DNA of 64,000 nucleotides, taken from contig CAUYUJ010001328.1 of assembly GCA_963575745.1 (NCBI GenBank), forward strand, positions 32,296 to 96,295, in the 5' to 3' direction. Positions 47,614 to 58,744 of the stretch are shown here, in pieces. Each line of letters opens with the position of its first letter. The stretch's first letter is position 1. This stretch comes from Prorocentrum cordatum. Lineage: Eukaryota > Sar > Dinophyceae > Prorocentrales > Prorocentraceae. The notes below the pieces were generated by a model that worked only from the letters and a program-made list of their open reading frames with translations, did not search any database and had not been told where the DNA came from. The position numbers and the translations under genes are program-made.

Positions 47614-47662
<49 letters not shown>
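47455..47662. repeat. (CAA)n blocks enclosing module E
   Basis: (CAA)n at 47458-47500 and 47618-47662 bracket a 110-bp module (GAGACCTTCCCTGGGCCCTT ... GGGGTCCCCAACCACCCCCC). A second copy lies at 52238-52345, again bounded by CAA/CGA triplets. Confidence 0.85.
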
Positions 47663-47664
<2 letters not shown>

Positions 47665-48412
47665 TACTAGCACGTGGGGACACACCGTTCTCACCAGTGC
47701 CAGGGTTTTCATAGGAGGCGGGCAATACCCCCACTTTGTGGGGGGGCCGGTTCAAGCTCTACCAAATTTCCAAACGACTCTTCGCCACCACCCACACCCA
47801 GCTTCCCGCCCTATGACGTTCGGACACTTCACTTCGTGGCATGCGGACGACCGTGGCTACTATTCAGGGCCCCGCGGCCGACGACGACGGCGTGCGCGCG
47901 CGAAGAAAAAACGAATGTGTCCCGCATGGTATTATTTGACAGGGATGATGGCCCTGGCAGGTGCGCAACCGTTGTTGCAGAAGTTCGAAAAAGTTGCTCG
48001 CAAAAGCCCGTTTGACAGAAATGTTTAAAAAGTGTTGGGTTTCCTACGAATCCGCAAGAGCGCGCGGGATGAATTTTGACATTTTTTTGTTGAAAAACCA
48101 TTGGTTTTTTGATGTTTTTATGTTAAAATCGCTACGAAAACTAAGGTTTTGGAAGGATTTCGTTTTGCGCGCGCGAATGTCCACTTTACCTTATTTTTTG
48201 CAAGGGATTCTTGAAGTTTGGTTATGTTAGAACAAGAAATGTCCACTTTAGCTTATTTTTTGCAAGGGAAAGCCGATCGTAACAACACAACCGGATCCGG
48301 ACCAACCCGTTTTGCCTGAGACTTCCTCACGAAAATGATGAAAATGAGGCTGCGGCCTAGGCGCGGCAGGGGGGTCGTGCACCAGGGGTCCCAACAATAA
48401 TTAATAATGTTC
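47663..48412. repeat. Module A, copy 1 (750 bp, CAA-bounded)
   Basis: It starts ATTACTAGCACGTGGGGACA and ends CAACAATAATTAATAATGTT, with (CAA)n on both sides. It is nearly identical to 49609-50357 and 60440-61434. It contains a small conserved plus-strand frame (about 47730-48027) ending RKKRMCPAWYYLTGMMALAG-type sequence, and an AT-richer second half with TTATTTTTTGCAAGGGA written twice. Confidence 0.9.
47730..48027 (+). CDS. Possible small protein in module A (basic, then hydrophobic)
   Basis: In copy 1 the frame reads MTFGHFTSWHADDRGYYSG, an Arg/Lys cluster (RGRRRRRARAKKKR), MCPAWYYLTGMMALAGAQ and LLQKFEKVARKSPFDR, then stops. Copy 2 (49684-49974) keeps it with one Glu-to-Lys change. Copy 3 (60440-60806) has a 1-bp deletion upstream but the same downstream frame. 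A competing frame of 113 codons is also shared. The copies are too similar to judge selection, and no family is recognised. Confidence 0.3.
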
Positions 48413-48468
<56 letters not shown>

Positions 48469-48470
48469 CG

Positions 48471-48520
<50 letters not shown>

Positions 48521-48540
48521 AGCAACAACAACAACAATAC
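48413..48540. repeat. (CAA)n with (CGACAA)n
   Basis: CAA triplets at 48413-48468 pass into GACAAC hexamers and CAGCAACAA, forming the boundary between modules A and D. Confidence 0.9.
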
Positions 48541-48789
48541 TAATGTTAAGACCGTTCGCCCTTATATGATCGAGTGTCCAATCACCCGTATTTCCCAAAC
48601 CCTCGATACCCGCCCTCTTCGTCTTCGATCGAACCCTTTTGGGGGGTATACCTTTCTTCCCTGCAGGCCGGGCCCCTGCATTGCGTCGGGGCGGCCGCGG
48701 ACCGTCGGCCTGGCCAGCGGCAGCGCTGATCGGCGGGGCGGCCGCGGACCGTCGACCCGAACCCAAGAGGGACGGAAAGGGGACCGACC

Positions 48790-48825
<36 letters not shown>

Positions 48826-49544
48826 TCGAAGACGACGGCGACGACGACGACGACGGCGACGACGAGCGAAAGCGAGAGCGAGAGAGAACGACAGCAGGGC
48901 CACGAAGGGCACGAAGTAGGCCACGAAGGGCGACAGCGGGGACACGAAGGGAATGCGCATTGGGCCACGAAGAGCGCGAACGAGCGGGGGCCACGAAGGG
49001 CAGATAATGCGCGGCCACAGAAGGCAACTATGGGGCCACTGAGGGTAGCAACTGGGCCACGTAGGACAGTGAGGGGGACACAAATGGCGACAGCGAGGCC
49101 ACGAAGGGCATGCACATGGGGCCACAACGGGCGCGACTCCTAGGTGCCTGGGTGTCGGGAGCGCGGCGCTTGGGCAATTGCAGGAAATTCCAACGCAAGG
49201 CTATTCTTCAGTAAGTTGCAAGCAAGTCTCCAGCGAGAGCGCGACTCCAGAGCGCCGGGAGAGCGATTCCTGAATAAATTGTAAGGAAGTCCCAAGCGGG
49301 AGCGCGATTCCTGAAGAAAATACGAGGAAGTCTCGGGCGGGAGTGGGGGTCCTGGCTAAACTGCATGGAAGTCTCAAGCGGGACCGGTTTTTGTTGTAAC
49401 CCGGGAGCCGGGGGCCCAGTTTGAGCAACAACACTTTCCCTGTCAAAAAAGAGGGTGCGCGCGTCGAAGGGCACACTTTGATGGAGAAAAAACAGTATGC
49501 ACTGGTGGGGGATCAACAACAACTATCTTCAGAAATGAGAATTC

Positions 49545-49545
<1 letters not shown>
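48541..49545. repeat. Module D, copy 1 (1 kb, CAA-bounded)
   Basis: The whole interval recurs inverted at 57062-58075. It consists of TAAGACCGTTCGCCC..., a TTTTGGGGGGTATACCTTTC block, (GAC)n at 48788-48870, CACGAAGGGC-type repeats (48898-49125), units with GAAGTCTC (49215-49385) and a terminal 140-bp part B (CCCAGTTTGAGCAACAACAC ... TGCACTGGTGGGGGATCAAC). Frames here are open through repeats only. Confidence 0.9.
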
Positions 49546-49608
<63 letters not shown>

Positions 49609-49610
<2 letters not shown>

Positions 49611-50357
49611 TACCAGCACGTGGGGACACTCCGTTCTCACCAGTGCCAGGGTTTTCATAGGAGGCGGGCAATACCCCCACTTTGTGGGGGGGCCGGTTCA
49701 AGCTCTACCAAATTTCCAAACGACTCTTCGCCACCACCCACACCCAGCTTCCCGCCCTATGACGTTCGGACACTTCACTTCGTGGCATGCGGACGACCGT
49801 GGCTACTATTCAGGGCCCCGCGGCCGACGACGACGGCGTGCGCGCGCGAAGAAAAAACGAATGTGTCCCGCATGGTATTATTTGACAGGGATGATGGCCC
49901 TGGCAGGTGCGCAACCGTTGTTGCAGAAGTTCAAAAAAGTTGCTCGCAAAAGCCCGTTTGACAGAAATGATTAAAAAGTGTTGGGCTTCCTACGAATCCG
50001 CAAGAGCGCGCGGGATGAAATTTTGACCATTTTTTTTTAACCATGGGTGTTATGTTAAAATCGCTACGAAAACTAAGGTTTTGGAAGGATTTCGTCTTGC
50101 GCGCGCGAATGCCCACTTTACCTTATTTTTTGCAAGGGATTCTTGAAGTTTGGTTATGTTAGAACAAGAAATGTCCACTTTAGCTTATTTTTTTTGCAAG
50201 GGAAAGCGGGGGAACAAAACAACCGGATCTGGATCACATCGTTTTGCCTGAGACTTCCTCACGAAAATGATGAAAATGTGGCTGCGGCCTAGGCGCGGCG
50301 GGGGGGCCGTGCACCAGGGGCCCCAACAATAATTATTCTTTAGAAGTAATAATGTTC
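49609..50357. repeat. Module A, copy 2
   Basis: Starts ATTACCAGCACGTGGGGACA after (CAA)n (49546-49608) and ends TAATAATGTT before (CAA)n with CAG variants (50358-50398). It differs from copy 1 by scattered substitutions and small indels in poly-A/T. Confidence 0.9.
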
Positions 50358-50384
50358 AACAACAACAACAGCAGCAACAGCAAC

Positions 50385-50485
50385 AACAACAACAACGCCG
50401 GGAAAGAATGAAAAAACCTGAGGAGTCCATCAGGACTCCGGTGATGCATCGGAGTGGTGACTTACATGTGCGCGCTACAGAAGCG
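50385..50485. repeat. Module F, copy 1
   Basis: AACAACAACGCCGGGAA, then AACCTGAGGAGTCC, AGGACTCCGGTG and GACTTACATGTGCGCG, parallels 52360-52470. The junction again lies in CAA triplets. Confidence 0.75.
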
Positions 50486-51412
50486 AGGGATCCTATAGAA
50501 ACCCGAGGGGCATCCTAGAGAAACCCTACAGGGATCCTATAGAGCCCCTACTGACCTCCTATACAAACCCTACATGCATCCTAGAGAAACCCTACATGCA
50601 TCCTATAGAAACCCTACAGGGATCCAAAAAACACCTGCAAGGCCGAAGCAAACGCTACAGGGATCCTATGAACAAAAAAAAAGGAATCCTACGAAACCCT
50701 ACAGGAATCCTGCAGAAACGCTATAAAGATCCCGTAGAAGCCGTATTAGGATCCTACACAAACCCTATGAGGATCCTACAAGAACCGTATAAGGATCCTC
50801 CTTCTCAATCCTACCAGTTGTCATAGGATCCCTATCTTATGAAGATCCTACCAGCTGCATCAATATCCCTACAGGGATCCCACCAGCTGTCACGGGATCC
50901 AAATCGGGATCCTACCAGCTGCGATATGATGCCTACGGGGCTGCTACCAGCTGTGATAGGATTCCTGTAGGGATCCCACCAGCTGTAATAGGACCCCTGA
51001 AGAGATCATACCACCTTAATGAAATCCCTACAGGGGTCCTACCAGCTGTCATCGGATCCATACACGGATCCTACCAGCTGTAACGGGATCCCTAAAGGGA
51101 TCCTACCAGCTGTCATCAGATCCCTATAAGGATCCTACCAAGTGTAATAGGATCGCTATAGGGATCCTACCAGCTGCAATAAGACCCTCATCGGGATCTT
51201 ACCAGCTGTTATAAGATCGCAATAAGGGTCTTACCAGTTGTAACGCGACCCCTTACAGGGATCCTACCAGCTGTAATAAGATCGTTATATGGGGTCCGAC
51301 CAGCTGCAATAGGATCATCACAGGGATCATACCAGCTGTAAAAAGTTCCCTACAGGGACCACACCAACTGCTCTAGGATCCCTATAGGGATCCTACCAGC
51401 TGTTGACCGTGT
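50486..51412. repeat. Palindromic BamHI-site minisatellite, array 1
   Basis: A 24-bp-type subarray (GAAACCCTACAGGGATCCTA units, 50490-50800) leads into 32-bp units with GGATCCCTACAGGGATCC and CTACCAGCTGT. One unit (51375-51394) is a perfect 20-bp palindrome, AGGATCCCTATAGGGATCCT. The flanking CAGCTG core is also palindromic. No gene. Confidence 0.9.
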
Positions 51413-51454
51413 CTTGTAGGAAACCTGGGAGGAAACCTAGTAGGAGACCATAAT

Positions 51455-51890
<436 letters not shown>

Positions 51891-52049
51891 GGTGTGGGGG
51901 GCGGCGCCGAAGCCCCAGTGAAGGAATCCATCATTCTTCAATGAATTGCGAGGAAGTCTCGAGCGGAAGCCGTCCGCGTTGTTGTTGTTGTCGTTGTTGT
52001 TGTTGGTGCTGCTGTTGTTGTTTGTTGTTGTTGTTGTTGATGCTGCTGC

Positions 52050-52081
<32 letters not shown>

Positions 52082-52470
52082 CTGTTGTTGCTGGTGTTGT
52101 TGTTGTTGTTGTTATTATTGTTGTTGGTGGTGTTGTTGTTGTTGGGGGGGGCTGGGGCCCGGCGCCCGCTTCTATCCAACAACAATGACGACGACGACGC
52201 CGAAGACGACGACGACGACGACGACGACGACAACAAGGACAGGGACCTTGCCTGGACCCCGGCGCTGGGGGTTCCTCGAAAGCTCCAGAGGGGGGGCAGG
52301 AGTTGTCCCCGGGCCCCGGGGTCCCCAACACCCCCCCCACAAAAAAAAAACAGCAACAACAACAACGCCGGGAATCAATAACAACAAGAAACAGCCTGAG
52401 GGGCCCCTCAAGACTCCGGTGCTGAATCAAAGTGGTGAGTGACGTGTGCGCGTTAGCGAAGCGAGGAATC
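51891..52470. repeat. (GTT)n, module E copy 2 and module F copy 2
   Basis: GAATTGCGAGGAAGTCTCGA (51946-51965; recurs at 57028-57047) leads into (GTT)n at 51978-52144. (CGA)n follows at 52185-52232, then module E (52238-52345) and module F (52360-52470). CAA/GTT tracts separate each part. Confidence 0.8.
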
Positions 52471-52484
52471 CCACAAGCCCTTTA

Positions 52485-52744
52485 GGGCGTAGGTGGTCTA
52501 GAGCGGTTCCTCTGCCAACCTCCTTCTTTCCCTTCGGGGAAGGGTTTATCACTGTTCCCTATTCTTAAACACCCCCTCCCCCAGGCGACCGGGGGCCAAC
52601 CAAGGCCCATGCCGACCCCCCCACACCATCCTTAGTAAAAAACAATACAAAACACACTCTGCCTCCAAATTCGGAACATGCGCAGCCAACCCGATGCGGC
52701 CCCCCCCCCAAACATCCTTGTCAAAAAACAATACAGAATACACT
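52485..52744. repeat. LINE 5'-region fragment plus a local duplication
   Basis: AGGGCGTAGGTGGTCTAGAG and CTTCGGGGAAGGGTTTATC match 32318-32390. The downstream CATCCTTAGTAAAAAACAAT and CATCCTTGTCAAAAAACAAT with flanks are two diverged copies of a 90-100 bp unit. Confidence 0.65.
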
Positions 52745-52838
52745 TGGCGGCGGCGGCGGCGGCTGCGGCGGCTGCGGCGGCGGTGGCGGCGGCTGCGGCG
52801 GCTGCGGCGGCGGCGGCGGCGGGGGGGGGCGGCGGCGC

Positions 52839-52872
<34 letters not shown>

Positions 52873-52944
52873 GTGGCGACGGCGCGGCGGCGCGGCGGTG
52901 CGGCGCGCAGCGCTGCGGGCGGCTGGCGGCTGCGGAGCGGGGGG

Positions 52945-52976
<32 letters not shown>

Positions 52977-52992
52977 GGCGGCGGTGGCGGCG

Positions 52993-53027
<35 letters not shown>

Positions 53028-53352
53028 GGCCGGCGGCTGCGGCGGCGGCGGTAGCGGCAGAGTACACTTGGCGGCGGCGGCGGCTACGGCGGCTGCGGCG
53101 GCGCGCGGCGGCGGGCGGCGGCGGCGGCGCGGCGGCGGCGGCGGCGGCTGTGGCGGCGGCGGCGGCGGCGGGCGGCGGTGGCGGCAGCGGCTGCGGCTGC
53201 GGCGGCGGTTTGGCAGCGGGGGGCGGCGGCGGCAGCGGCGGCGGCGGGCGGCGCAGGCGAGGCGCGGCGGCGGCGACGACGGCGCGGCGGCGGCGGCGGC
53301 GGGCAGCGGCGGCGGCGGCGGCGGCGGCAGAGACGGCGGCGGCGGCGGCGGA
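52745..53352. repeat. 600-bp (GGC)n tract
   Basis: GGC triplets with GGCT, GCGG and TGGC variants. ACACTTGGCGGCGGCGG occurs at both 52740 and 53066, suggesting partial duplication. Poly-Ala/Gly/Arg frames are disregarded. Confidence 0.95.
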
Positions 53353-53469
53353 TTGGCCCCCAGTGGCTGCCCATCCCAAGACGACTGCTGAATATGCTGA
53401 GGCTCGGGCCAGACTCGGGTGCTACGTATGTGTTGGGAGGGCGGGTGGGAGTGAACGAGACGGCTTGCG

Positions 53470-54165
53470 GGCGGGGAGGGGGTAACTTGACCCCTCCCCT
53501 TACCCCTCCCCGCCGACCTGGACGAGGGGTTCCGCGGGTCGTTGGGACGTCCAAGATGGCCCAAGACGGCTCCAAGAGCGAAAAAGCGAAAAAGCACAAA
53601 ACATTGATTTTCCCTGGTTTTGGGAAGGATTTTGGCCTCTTGGGGGCCCAAGAGGCGATTCGATGCACTCTAGAGGGGAAAGGCTAATATACGACCCCCC
53701 CTTCTTTGATATATCTCCTCCAAGATGGCCCCTCTTGGAACGCCCCAAGAGGCCCCAAGAGGCCCCCAAGAGGTCTTCAAGAAGCTCCCAAGAGACCCCC
53801 AAGAGGCCCCAAGAGGCTCCCAAGATGGCCCAAGACGGCTCCAAGAGCGAAAAAACGAAAAAGCACAAAACATTGATTTTCTACAGGTTTGGATTCGAGG
53901 CACTCTAGAAGGGCAGCGCTAATATACGACCCCCCCTTCTTTGATAGATCTCCTCCAAGATGGCCCCAAGAGCGCTCCGAAGGCTCCCAAGAGCGCCCCA
54001 AGAGCGCCCCAAGAGGGCCCCATGAGGCCCCAAGAGGCCCCCAAAAGGCCTCCAAGAAGCCCCTAAGAGACCCGGAGAGGCCACAAGAGGCTCCCCGATA
54101 TACGCGAGAGGCCCCCGGGACCGCCAAGAGGCCCCAAAGACGGCCCAAGAGGCCCCCAAGCTCGC
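53470..54165. repeat. LINE 5'-region, tandemly duplicated
   Basis: CCGACCTGGACGAGG through ACATTGATTTTCCCTGG corresponds to 32405-32490. AAGATGGCCCAAGACGGCTC and the unit with CTTCTTTGATA(T/G)ATCTCCTCC each occur twice about 230-270 bp apart (53553 and 53823; 53699 and 53935), each followed by GGCCCCAAGAGG repeats. This is a degraded, internally duplicated LINE 5' end. Confidence 0.75.
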
Positions 54166-54169
54166 CATT

Positions 54170-54475
54170 GTCCTCCTCCTCCTCCTCCTCCTCCTCCTCC
54201 TCCTCCTCCTCCCTCCTCCTCCTCCTCCTTCCTCCTCCTCCTCCCTCCTCGTTTCTCCTCCCCCTCCTCCCCTCCTCCCCTCCTCCTCCCCTCCTCCTCC
54301 TCCTCCTCCTCCTCCTCCTCCTCCTCCTCCTTTTCCTTTTCCTTTTCCTCCTTCTCGTCCTCCTCGTCCTCACAGTCCTCCATTTCCTCCTCATCATATT
54401 CCTCCTCCTCCTCCTCCCCCGCCAGCTCCTGCTCCTCCTCCTGCTCCTCCTCTTCCTCCTCCTACTCCGACGACG
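54170..54475. repeat. (TCC)n tract
   Basis: TCC triplets with CCC and CTT interruptions, then GTCCTCCTCG variants, between LINE-derived segments. Confidence 0.9.
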
Positions 54476-54569
54476 GTGGCTCCTCCTTCATCCTCCCCCT
54501 CTTGGGGCATATGGCGGCTCACCCCGCCCTTCGCTCTTCTGCATGCTCCCTCGCTTCCCTCATAACATC

Positions 54570-54950
54570 CACTCCCCTGGGACTCACTTCTGGACGGGCG
54601 GGTGGGGATATTTTTTTTTACAGCCGCAGGCGGAGGCGCCGACGGCGAGCGGTCACGGTCGGGCTGCGGCCGTGACTAACTAGCGGGCGCGCGCGGAGCC
54701 GCGGATCAGGCGGCGAGCGGCGGCAACCCAGGGCGTCTGAGAGGCCAGCGGGCGTGCAATCCCAAGGAGTCTGCAAGGACAGCCCAAGGAAACGTGCAAA
54801 CGGCAAACCCAGGGAGTCTGAGAGATCAGCCATCCAGGGGAGCCAGCGCAGCCAAAATGGCGCGTGGGCGTTCCCGCCGTGATCGTAACAAGACGACAGT
54901 AAGGTGGGGCGGGTGGGGATACGCGAAAAGTCTAGAATTCTATACGCCCT
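54570..54950. mobile_element. LINE internal-deletion derivative (5' end joined to 3' end)
   Basis: GGGACTCACTTCTGGACGGG, GGTGGGGATA, T9 and ACAG correspond to 32880-32927 (start of the LINE transcript region). Within about 25 bp the sequence changes to GGTCACGGTCGGGCTGCGGC, corresponding to 39180 onward, and follows the 3' region to GGTGGGGATACGCGAAAAGT. Everything between (about 6.2 kb with both ORFs) is missing. Confidence 0.75.
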
Positions 54951-56035
54951 TTACATCTCCTGTAGAAACGCTATAGGGATCCGATAGAAACCCTATAAGG
55001 GTCCTCCGGAAATCCTATAAGGATCCTACAGGAACCCTATAGATAATCCACAAAAACCCGATAAGGATCCCACAGAAACCCTACAAGGATGCTACAGAAA
55101 CCGTATGAAAATCCGACAGAAACCCGATGTCCTACAGCAGCCCGACAAGGATCCTACAGAAACCCTCTGCGGATCCTACGGAAACCCTATAGGGATCCTG
55201 AAGAAACTCTATGGGGATCCTACAGGATCCTTGTAGCGATCCTACTCGCCGCAACAGGATCCCTACAGGGACCCGACCAACTGCAATAGGATCCTTACAG
55301 GGATCCTACCAGCTGTCACGGGATTATTATAGGGGTCCTACCAGCGGCAATCGAATCCATGCAGGGATCCTACAAGCTGTCAAAGGATTCCTAAAAGGAC
55401 CCCACCGACTGCACTAGGATCCTTATAGGGATCCTCCCAGCTGCAAGACGATCCCTATAAGGATCCGACTCCCTATCAGGGATGTTAAGGAAAACCCATA
55501 AACCCCTAGACAGATCCTACATAATCCCTGTAAGGGTCCTTAAGAATCCTGATGGGGATCCTCCCAGCTGCCATAGGATCCCTACAGGGATCCCACCAGC
55601 TGCAACTGGATCCATACAGGGATCCTACCAACTGTCATAGGATCCCTATAGGGATCCTACCAGCTGCAAAATGATCCTTGTAGGGACCCTACAAGCTGTA
55701 GTCGGATCCCTACAGGGATCCTACGAGCTGTCATAGGATCCCTACAGGGATCCTACCAGCTGCAATGCGATCCATACAGGGATCCTACCAACTGCAACAG
55801 GACCCCTACAGGGATCCTACCAGCTGTCATAGGATCCTTAGAGGGATCCCACCAGCTGCACTAGGATCGGTATAAGGATATCCTACAGTAGCCCTATAGG
55901 GATTATACAGGAACCCTGTAAGGGTCCTGAAGGACCCTTATGGGTTTCCTACCAGGTGCAATCGGATCCCTACAAGGATCCTGCCAGCGGCAAAATGATC
56001 CCTGCAAGCATCCTACCACCTGGAGTGGGAGTCGG
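54951..56035. repeat. Palindromic BamHI-site minisatellite, array 2
   Basis: Same unit family as 50486-51412: first AGAAACCCTATAGGGATCC types, then 32-bp units with CTACCAGCTG. More than 30 units carry variants of GGATCC. A short third array (56755-56890) has CAGCTCTGGNACGATCCC units. Confidence 0.9.
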
Positions 56036-56425
56036 AAGGGATATACGGATGGGGGGATGGAAAGAATAATCAGATGGCAAGAGAGATAGGGGAACGAGAT
56101 AGATGGGATGGATACGTGGACACAAGGAATGAAAGCGATAAACGGGGCAGTCAGGATAAGAGGGACAGGAGGAAGTTGAAAGAAGGATAGGAGAGAGTCG
56201 AGGCACAAAAAAGGAGGAAGGGGAGGATGAGGTGAAGGATGGAGAGGGCGGGGGCGGGAGAGGAGGGAAAGGGAGGGGGAGGAGGAATGAGAGGGAGGAG
56301 GAAGGAAGAGGAGGAAGGAGAAGGAGGAGGAAGGAGGGAGGAGGAATGAGGAGGGAGAGGGGGGAGGAGGGAAGGAGGGGAGGAAGGGAGGAGGAGCATC
56401 GGCTCCCCAAACAATGATTGCGGGG
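56036..56425. repeat. GGAGGAAGG-type purine tract
   Basis: Degenerate GGAGGAA/GAGAGG repeats from about 56160 to 56398. No gene. Confidence 0.7.
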
Positions 56426-56426
56426 G

Positions 56427-56750
56427 CCTCGAAGCGCGTGAGGGGTGCTCTGAAATTGGCCCGAAGCATTCGGTGGAGCCTCCTACGGGGCCACGAAGCG
56501 CGTGAGGGGTGCCCTGAAATTGGCCCGAAGCATTCGGTGGAGCCTCCTGCGGGGCCACGAAACGTGTGAGGGGTGCTCCGAAGTTTGCTCGAAGCCTTCG
56601 GCGGAGCCTGCTGCGGGGCCACGAAACGTGTGAGAGTTGCTCCGAAATTGGCTCGAAGTCCTCGGCGGAGCCTGCTGCGGGGCCACGAAACGTATGGGGG
56701 GTGCTCCGAAATGGGCCCGAAGCCTTAGAGGGAGCCTCATAGGGGGCCAC
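56427..56750. repeat. 64-bp tandem repeat, five copies
   Basis: CC(A/T)CGAA(G/A)CG marks lie at 56427, 56491, 56555, 56619, 56683 and 56747, an exact 64-bp period. The unit includes GTGAGGGGTGCTCTGAAATT and CGAAGCATTCGGTGGAGCCT. Because 64 leaves remainder 1 on division by three, the open frames through it cannot encode one repeated peptide. Confidence 0.95.
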
Positions 56751-56754
56751 GAAA

Positions 56755-57060
56755 CGTCCAGCTCTGGAACGATCCCTATGAGGATCCTTACAGCTCTGGT
56801 ACGATCCCTATAAGAAACGATGCAGCTCTGGCACGATGCCTGTAGCGATCCTAACACAGCTGTGGCAGGATCCCCTATGGGGGTCCATGCGGCTGAAGTT
56901 GGACCCCTACAGGGCGTTCCTTTGGGTGTCTGGGGGCCCTTTAGGTGTCTGCGGGCGTGGGAGTGCGGGGATGTAGGGTGTGGGGGTGGCGCCGAGGCCC
57001 CGGTGTAGGAATCCATGATCCCTCAGCGAATTGCGAGGAAGTCTCGAGCGAGAACCGTCC
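56755..57060. other. Spacer with third minisatellite array and shared flank
   Basis: 56755-56890 holds the CAGCTCTGG/GATCC units. 56965-57060 (GTGTGGGGGTGGCGCCGAGG ... GAATTGCGAGGAAGTCTCGA) parallels 51888-51965, the left flank of a (GTT)n tract. Confidence 0.65.
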
Positions 57061-57061
57061 G

Positions 57062-58075
57062 CGTTGTTGTTGAATTTTCACTTCTGAAATATAATTATTG
57101 TTGATCCCCCCCCACCGGTGCATACTGTTTTTTCTCAATCAAAGTGTGCCCTTCGACGCTCGCACCCTGTTTTTTGACAGGGAAAGTCTTCCTGCTCAAA
57201 CTGGGCCCCTGGCCCCCGGGTTACAACAACAACGGCTCCCGCCTGAGACTTCCTTACAATTTAGCCAAGACCCCCGCTCCCGCCCGAGACTTCCTCGCAT
57301 TCTATTCAGGAATCGCGCTCTCGCTTGGGACTTCCTTACAATTTATTAAGGAATCGCTCTCCCCGCGTTCTGGAGTCGCGCTCTCGCTGGAGACTTGCTT
57401 GCAACTTACTGAAGAATGGCCTTGCGTTGGGATCTCCTGCAATTTGCCTAAGCGCCGCGATCCCGATAGCCAGGAACCCAGGAGTCGCGCCCGTGGTGCC
57501 CCCATGTGCATGCCCTTCGTGGCCCCGCTGTCGCCACTTGTGTCCCCCTCACTGTCCTACGTGGCCCAGTTGCTACCCTCAGTGGCCCCATCATAGTTGA
57601 GTTGCCTTCTGTGGCCCCGCATTATCTGCACTTCGTGGCCCCCGCTCGTTCGCGCTCTTCGCGGCCCCATACGCATTCCCTTCGTGTCCCCGCTGTCTCC
57701 CTCCGTGGCCTACTTCGTGCCCTTCGTGGCCCTGCTGTCGTTCTCTCTCGCTCTCGCTTTCGCTCGTCGTCGCCGTCGTCGTCGTCGTCGCCGCCGTCTT
57801 CGACGTCGTCGTCGTCGTCGTGGTCGGTCCCCTGTCAGTCCCTTTCGGGGTCGGGTCGACGGTCCCCAGCCGCCCCGCCGATCGGCGCTGCCGCTGGCCA
57901 GGCCGACGGTCCGCGGCCGCCCCGCCGCTTGCCAGGGCCCGGCCTGCAGGGAAGAAAGGTATACCCCCCACAAGGGGTTCGATCGAAGACGAAGAGGGCA
58001 TGTATCGAGGGTTTGGGAAATACGCGTCATTGGACACTCGTGCATATAGGGGCGAACAGTCTTAAAAGTATTGTT
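57062..58075. repeat. Module D, copy 2 (inverted relative to copy 1)
   Basis: It begins GTTGTTGTTGAATTTTCACT and part B (GATCCCCCCCCACCGGTGCA ... AAACTGGGCCCCTGGCCCCC). It continues through GAGACTTCCTnnCAATTTA units, TTCGTGGCCCC repeats and (GTC)n to the GGGGCGAACAGTCTTAAAAG end before (TTG)n. It is the reverse complement of 48541-49545 with moderate divergence. Confidence 0.9.
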
Positions 58076-58265
58076 GTTGTTATTGTTGTTATTGGTGTTG
58101 TTGCTGTTATTGCTGTTGTTGTTGGTGTTGCTGTTGAATGTTAATTATTAAACAATTAATACTGTTGTTGGACCCCTTAAAGGCGCCCTGGCGCTCTCGC
58201 CGAGGCGCCGGCCACATTTGCTTTGAAAATGAGGCTCACGTTCGAGCGGCTTGGGGGACCGCCAG
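58076..58265. repeat. (TTG)n and short unassigned module
   Basis: (TTG/TTA)n at 58076-58135 precedes AATTATTAAACAATTAATAC and a 110-bp GC-rich stretch ending at (CAA)n, again a CAA/TTG-bounded module, here single-copy in the window. Confidence 0.6.
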
Positions 58266-58276
58266 AACCGGCCCCC

Positions 58277-58342
<66 letters not shown>

Positions 58343-58359
58343 CGACAACGACAACAATT

Positions 58360-58456
<97 letters not shown>
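58266..58456. repeat. (CAA)n with an internal (CAG)7
   Basis: About 190 bp of CAA with CGACAA variants and CAG at 58395-58418. Positions 58457-58745 beyond it show no supported gene. Confidence 0.95.
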
Positions 58457-58744
58457 AAGGGCATAAACACACACTGGCGCACTGGGAGCCAGTGTGCCAG
58501 CTCCCGGTTTCGGCTCCGGTGGCGAAAACCCTCACTGGTGCACTGTTGCCGACCCCCCCCCCAGCAACACGACAAAAGAGCAACACACCCCGACAAACAA
58601 AACAAAAAAAAGAGGTTCAACCCTTACGGTCGTCGCAGTGTTCCCAACAGGTACATCCAAAGACGTTCCGTGGAGCCGAGCTTCCGCAGCGATCTTCGAT
58701 TATACCTGTTCGGAATACTGCGACAACCGTAAGGATGATATTCT

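Noticed and set aside
52549-53651. Ala/Arg/Gly-rich proteins of 240-340 codons on both strands
   Set aside because: They are (GGC)n translations in all phases.
58258-58457. Poly-Gln/Asn coding region from (CAA)n/(CAG)n
   Set aside because: CAA tracts here serve as module boundaries in many places, occur in both orientations, and the frames lack any flanking protein-like sequence.
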